Below, one piece after another: positions 8,077-10,991 of a DNA stretch of 10,991 bases (positions are counted from its first letter, which is position 1; the number at the start of each line of letters is the position of its first letter). Source of the DNA: Hamiltosporidium magnivora (taxonomy: Eukaryota > Microsporidia > Dubosqiidae). The notes under the pieces were generated by a model. That model ran no database searches and was not told the DNA's origin. It was given only the letters and a program-made list of their open reading frames with translations. The stretch covers positions 1 to 10,991 of the forward strand of contig PITI01000550.1 of NCBI GenBank assembly GCA_004325065.1, in the 5' to 3' direction. Made by a program: the position numbers and the translations under genes.

Positions 8077-8706
8077 TAAGTCTAATTTACACATTTGAAA
8101 TGTAAAGCTACGACTTATCTCGAAATTTTTAATTGGTTTGAAAAAAATAAGGGAACAATAATGGTATTTCGATTCTCGAGACAAGTCTTACTCAATACTT
8201 TATACTTTGTAAAAGTATAACATAACACACTTTCGAAAAGTATAATTTATTCAAAGAATTATTTAGCTAATTTTTGTTATAAAACCCTTATAGATGTTAC
8301 TCAACCACAAGAATAGTATTCAAAAAAATTATTTTTACTTTTTTAAAGTTTTCATATTAGAAATTACATTCCGTTAAATCACTTTGTTCAGATTTTATTT
8401 ATAATAATTTTACATATAAATTAATAGTGATAGAATAGAAGTTATAAATTAAAGTTCTAATAAAAGGATTATTCACTCAATAGTAGCAAAAATTATCATA
8501 AACCTTTCTTTTACGCGACAAAACTTTTGGAATTGTATGAAAATACTGATAAGACCTGGAAAAGCAGGAAAAATACTATTTAAGAGCCGATTATTACATG
8601 ATCTTAATATATTACCATTAATGAGGAAGCTATAATTATCAATAAAAGATTAAATTGAAAAATTCAAAGTGCCGACGAAAGGATCAGAAACATTTCTTTT
8701 GTTTAA
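8077..8706 (+). pseudogene. Integrase-like remnant, copy B, with linker-like tail
   Basis: One frame (8077 onward, the same frame throughout) reads ATTYLEIFNWFEKNKG and continues about 20 codons before its first TAA at about 8218. It is the counterpart of copy A (53 of 67 bases identical over 8108-8174). After several stops the same frame is again protein-like: NSSKNYHKPFFYATKLLELY (8479-8538) and, after more stops, NEEAIIINKRLN then KIQSADERIRN. The last part resembles the charged helical linker after the integrase core in Ty3/gypsy-type Pol. Preservation of one frame over about 630 bases, with substitutions rather than frameshifts, points to decay of a real gene. The catalytic residues are not readable. 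Confidence 0.45.
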
Positions 8707-8877
8707 TATATAGACAAAAAGGTAAAATAACAAATATATACATCAAATAGTAATAGGTAGAATAAAGCAAGAAAAAAACAGAAGAAATAATATGCACTAA
8801 ATATTATTTTTAAAGCTTTTTCACAGAACATCTTATTGATTGCACAACTACATCAGTAAATAAACGAATGTTTTTAA

Positions 8878-8990
8878 TTTTGCTGGTGCGATATAAACCA
8901 AACTGAATCAGAAGGCCAATCCTCTATGATCTAAAGTTAAAACAGACTAAATGAAGCAAATCAAACTTCTATTTGTTCATGTTCGACACT
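8878..8990 (+). pseudogene. Integrase-like remnant, copy C2
   Basis: This reads WCDINQTESEGQSSMI, then stops, then NRLNEANQ. It is the degraded counterpart of C1 (NINYTKSIGQSPINTI then NRLKE), 46 of 66 bases identical, with one extra codon upstream. It is in the same frame as copy B but about 260 codons further on, more than the roughly 90 expected between these two parts of one integrase. Confidence 0.4.
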
Positions 8991-9436
8991 GAAAGTTAAA
9001 AGAGGATTAGAATAAGTAAGTAAGTTTTGAGCTGCACAATATAAGTTGATTGCTCTAATAAAACATTTTGTATCTATTAATATCATGAAATGCTCAAAAA
9101 GACTCTATCTAATGTGTTTTCAAAAAATTATAGGGATATATAAACACTTCATCGGCGAAAATATCATGCCATGTACAAAAGCGGCTTTTTCCGGCGAAGA
9201 ACTTTTCCGGTGTCTTCAAGGGTAAGCCAATTAATACTAATGCGTGGTAATGCCAAAATAAAAAATAGTACTAAAGAAAATAAAAAAAAAATTAGTTCTT
9301 TGTATAACCATACTATAAATAGAGCAGATGACGAGGAAAATAGGATTTAAAAGGAAAAAATTAAATATAAATAATTAAGAGGTTAACATAAATATTAAGT
9401 TGGTAAAACAAAAACTTAATAGCATGAATATTCTGA
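8991..9436. promoter_or_regulatory. Possible LTR/leader region of the Gag-carrying element
   Basis: Apart from the 46-codon frame, this stretch has no gene. A GC-richer patch at about 9150-9235 holds two GGCGAA words and TTTTTCCGGCGAAGAAC. TGGTAATGCC at 9245-9254 could be a tRNA primer-binding site just before the Gag-like region, but I could not match it to a tRNA end, and no second LTR copy lies in the window. Confidence 0.2.
9085..9225 (+). CDS. Short hypothetical frame, 46 codons
   Basis: ATG 9085 to TAA 9223-9225, within a 65-codon stretch free of stops. The last 75 bases are unusually GC-rich for the area, and the product ends in AAFSGEELFRCLQG. It has four Cys and no recognised domain. 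It lies between integrase copy C2 and the Gag-like region, so it could be part of an LTR or leader region read by chance. There is no CCC motif or TATA box at the usual distance. Confidence 0.2.
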   Translation: MKCSKRLYLMCFQKIIGIYKHFIGENIMPCTKAAFSGEELFRCLQG

Positions 9437-9721
9437 ACAGAAAAAAATTCCGATTTACCTGAACTAAAAACCTAAAAGCGAATAGATCAAAAGAAGAAGG
9501 ACATGCTAAGTTTGTTTGAAAAGAAACTTCACGAGCGAATCGAACAGAAGAGAAAAAATTTGAATTAGCAAGAAAAAGATATAACTGAAAATAAATTAGC
9601 GAAAATTAGGAAGAGGAATCTAAAATAAATTGATCCAAAAGAATTTTTAGAAAACGACATAAATGCAAAATCTATATGCGTCTCAATAGATGTAGTGACA
9701 GAATTTAATATAAAATCATAA
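9437..9721 (+). pseudogene. Decayed N-terminal Gag-like/coiled region
   Basis: One frame holds from 9437 to TAA 9719-9721, broken only by stops at 9473, 9566 and 9626. It reads as a charged, probably coiled-coil segment (DMLSLFEKKLHERIEQKRKN; ITENKLAKIRKRNLK) followed by IDPKEFLENDINAKSICVSI. It shares its frame with the first part of the Gag-like core at 10109-10267. This fits the N-terminal part of a retrotransposon Gag, though charged helices are not diagnostic on their own. Confidence 0.4.
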
Positions 9722-10108
9722 GACAATATTTACAAACTAGCATCAAACCCATTATAATCGCGGAACGATATATATCGTTGGTGAAAGTCCGCATTCAAAC
9801 TATTTAATATATGCTTTACATAAGAACCAATAAATCTACTGAATATTTAGATTAATGGGGCCCTTATAATATTAATTAAATGCAAGGAATGAATTTAAAA
9901 GGTTCTTAAAAACCAAATTTAAAATTTGTTTATGTTTTTTGTTCAATATCGCAAATACATAAAATTATTTTTTGAGTTTGGTTTATTTTGTTACCGCATT
10001 CAAGGAAATGTAGAATCTTTTTTGTAAGTATGATCTGGGTAACAAATAACATAAAATATACTTAATGAGGATGCAGATAATAACGAAAAATGAATGAATG
10101 CCAATTAA
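9722..10108. other. Gap in the Gag-like region, with a 16-bp palindrome
   Basis: The protein-like frame fades here. AACGATATATATCGTT (9764-9779) is a perfect palindrome. The rest is AT-rich with many stops, and may be an insertion within the decayed element. Confidence 0.4.
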
Positions 10109-10646
10109 AATGTGTCGCTGAAGAATAGTGAAGGATCTATATGATGGTATGAATTTGCTCAATTTGAACGTGCTTTTAAAACACTATATGAAGTGGAGGA
10201 AGAACAAAAACAGTTTCAGTTAGTTAAAAATCAAAATTCTGAAGGCAAAAGTGCAAACGCGAAATAATGATCAGAGGAAATATTATACTTAACGGTCCAA
10301 AGCTTTGGTATAATTTTGTAAGTGAGGAAAATGAATCATGTATTAATAAAGACTTACTAGTGCTTCTTAGTTCGGAAGTACTTCGATTCCAAAAATAGCA
10401 ATGTAAACCAAAAATGTATCAAGCTATGCTTCGAGAAGTTCACTTTTGTTTTCATACGAAGAAAAAACTGTGAGTTTTGCGATTAAATTTTATGATACAC
10501 TAGTAACAGGTGTAAAAATATTTAAAAATTGTGCAACTGCAATATTTTTCTATTATTGCAATAAGATAAATCCAGCCACTTTTAAAGACTGAATGATTGA
10601 ATCCAGAGCATTTAATAAATACATGATTCAGAGCCGGAGCCAATAA
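10109..10646 (+). pseudogene. Retrotransposon Gag-like core remnant
   Basis: Three successive frames read like consecutive parts of a Retrotrans_gag-type domain. First, WYEFAQFERAFKTLYEVEEE, ending at TAA 10265-10267. Second, ILNGPKLWYNFVSEENES then DLLVLLSSEVLRF, ending at TAG 10396-10398; its GxxLWYNF resembles the family's G-x-A-x-x-W-(W/Y) motif. Third, SFAIKFYDTLVTGVKIFKNC then FFYYCNKINPATFKD, matching the later conserved helix and the F-x-x-G-(I/L)-x-P-like region; this frame has a TGA and ends at TAA 10644-10646. The order and spacing suit Gag of a Ty3/gypsy-type LTR retrotransposon. Frameshifts and stops show it is dead. A minus-strand frame at 10500-10682 is only its shadow. Confidence 0.5.
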
Positions 10647-10672
10647 TCGCATTAGACCAGAACTAAGCATAA

Positions 10673-10837
10673 ATCGGTGCAATCGAAAAATACGATTATT
10701 TGGTTCAGAAAATTAAAATCGAGATATTACAGACATATATCCTTACCCAAAAGCGAAAAATCATCTCTTATTTTCAAACACACTTAAAACAGGCAGCAAA
10801 AATATCAAAATGCTATAGGAAAAGTTTGGAAGTATAG
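10673..10837 (+). pseudogene. Post-Gag helical segment of the retroelement remnant
   Basis: A frame is open for 54 codons to TAG 10835-10837. It reads AIEKYDYLVQKIKIEILQ and, near the end, QAAKISKCYRKSLEV. The position after the Gag core fits the C-terminal helical region; KCYR might be the beginning of a zinc knuckle, but no complete C-x2-C-x4-H-x4-C motif is seen. There is no start codon. Confidence 0.35.
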
Positions 10838-10991
10838 AAAACAAGAAGTTCTTGTTTCGTATTCAAAACCAACTTCATCTATTACATATTATAAAAATAA
10901 AATTAAACTGGAATATAATATCCCAACAAAAATCCTGAAAAATACAGAAACTCAAAAAAAATATATGCAAATATGGGGGCGAATATACTAA
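10788..10991 (+). pseudogene. Open frame after Gag reaching the window end
   Basis: A frame without stops for 67 codons (no ATG until near its end) overlaps the previous frame by 50 bases and ends in TAA at the last three bases of the window. It includes KVWKYRKQEVLVSYSKP and NIPTKILKNTETQKKYMQIW. By position it could be the beginning of a Pol region (linker or protease), but no Asp-Thr/Ser-Gly protease motif is present. It may also continue the Gag frame after a frameshift. Confidence 0.3.

Noticed and set aside
10500..10682. 60-codon minus-strand frame
   Set aside because: It lies antisense to the Gag-like remnant; a shadow.
1..10991. CRISPR array, restriction or other bacterial defence genes
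   Set aside because: No regularly spaced direct repeats with unique spacers and no bacterial gene structure were found; the sequence looks eukaryotic.

Overview
The window looks like a gene-poor, very AT-rich stretch of a eukaryotic genome, most likely a microsporidian with an expanded genome. The evidence is indirect. There is one compact intronless gene whose ATG directly follows a CCCC run and has a TATA-like box about 20 bases upstream, which is the arrangement described for microsporidian genes. There is no Shine-Dalgarno-like sequence. The gene is surrounded by long non-coding DNA (near 12-25% GC where I counted) carrying worn remnants of LTR-retrotransposon and mariner-type elements. 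No rRNA or tRNA gene was seen to confirm the lineage.

Layout. Positions 64-411 hold an integrase-like remnant, followed by short decayed frames at 557-697 and 844-1065. From 1066 to about 3200 I see mainly AT-rich DNA, including a perfect A9-TA-T9 palindrome and an imperfect inverted repeat (2380-2715). Positions 3395-3762 hold a mariner/IS630-like transposase remnant, followed directly by three copies of a 30-bp tandem repeat (3759-3855). The only convincing intact gene is 4172-4888 (+), a 238-residue single-pass membrane protein of unknown family. Its own GC is near 37-40%, clearly above its surroundings. About 5757-6345 is an unexplained island of higher GC (45-52% in its core). Positions 7204-7368, 8077-8706 and 8878-8955 hold further integrase-like remnants. 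From 9437 to the window end there is a decayed Gag-like region that runs on toward the start of Pol.

All the readable retroelement pieces lie on the + strand, and two pairs are recognisable as diverged copies of each other: 89-155 with 8108-8174, and 7288-7353 with 8890-8955. All contain stops, frameshifts or truncations, so no working mobile element is present. The intact gene stands alone, with no operon-like partner, and appears to be a solitary gene preserved among dead transposons.
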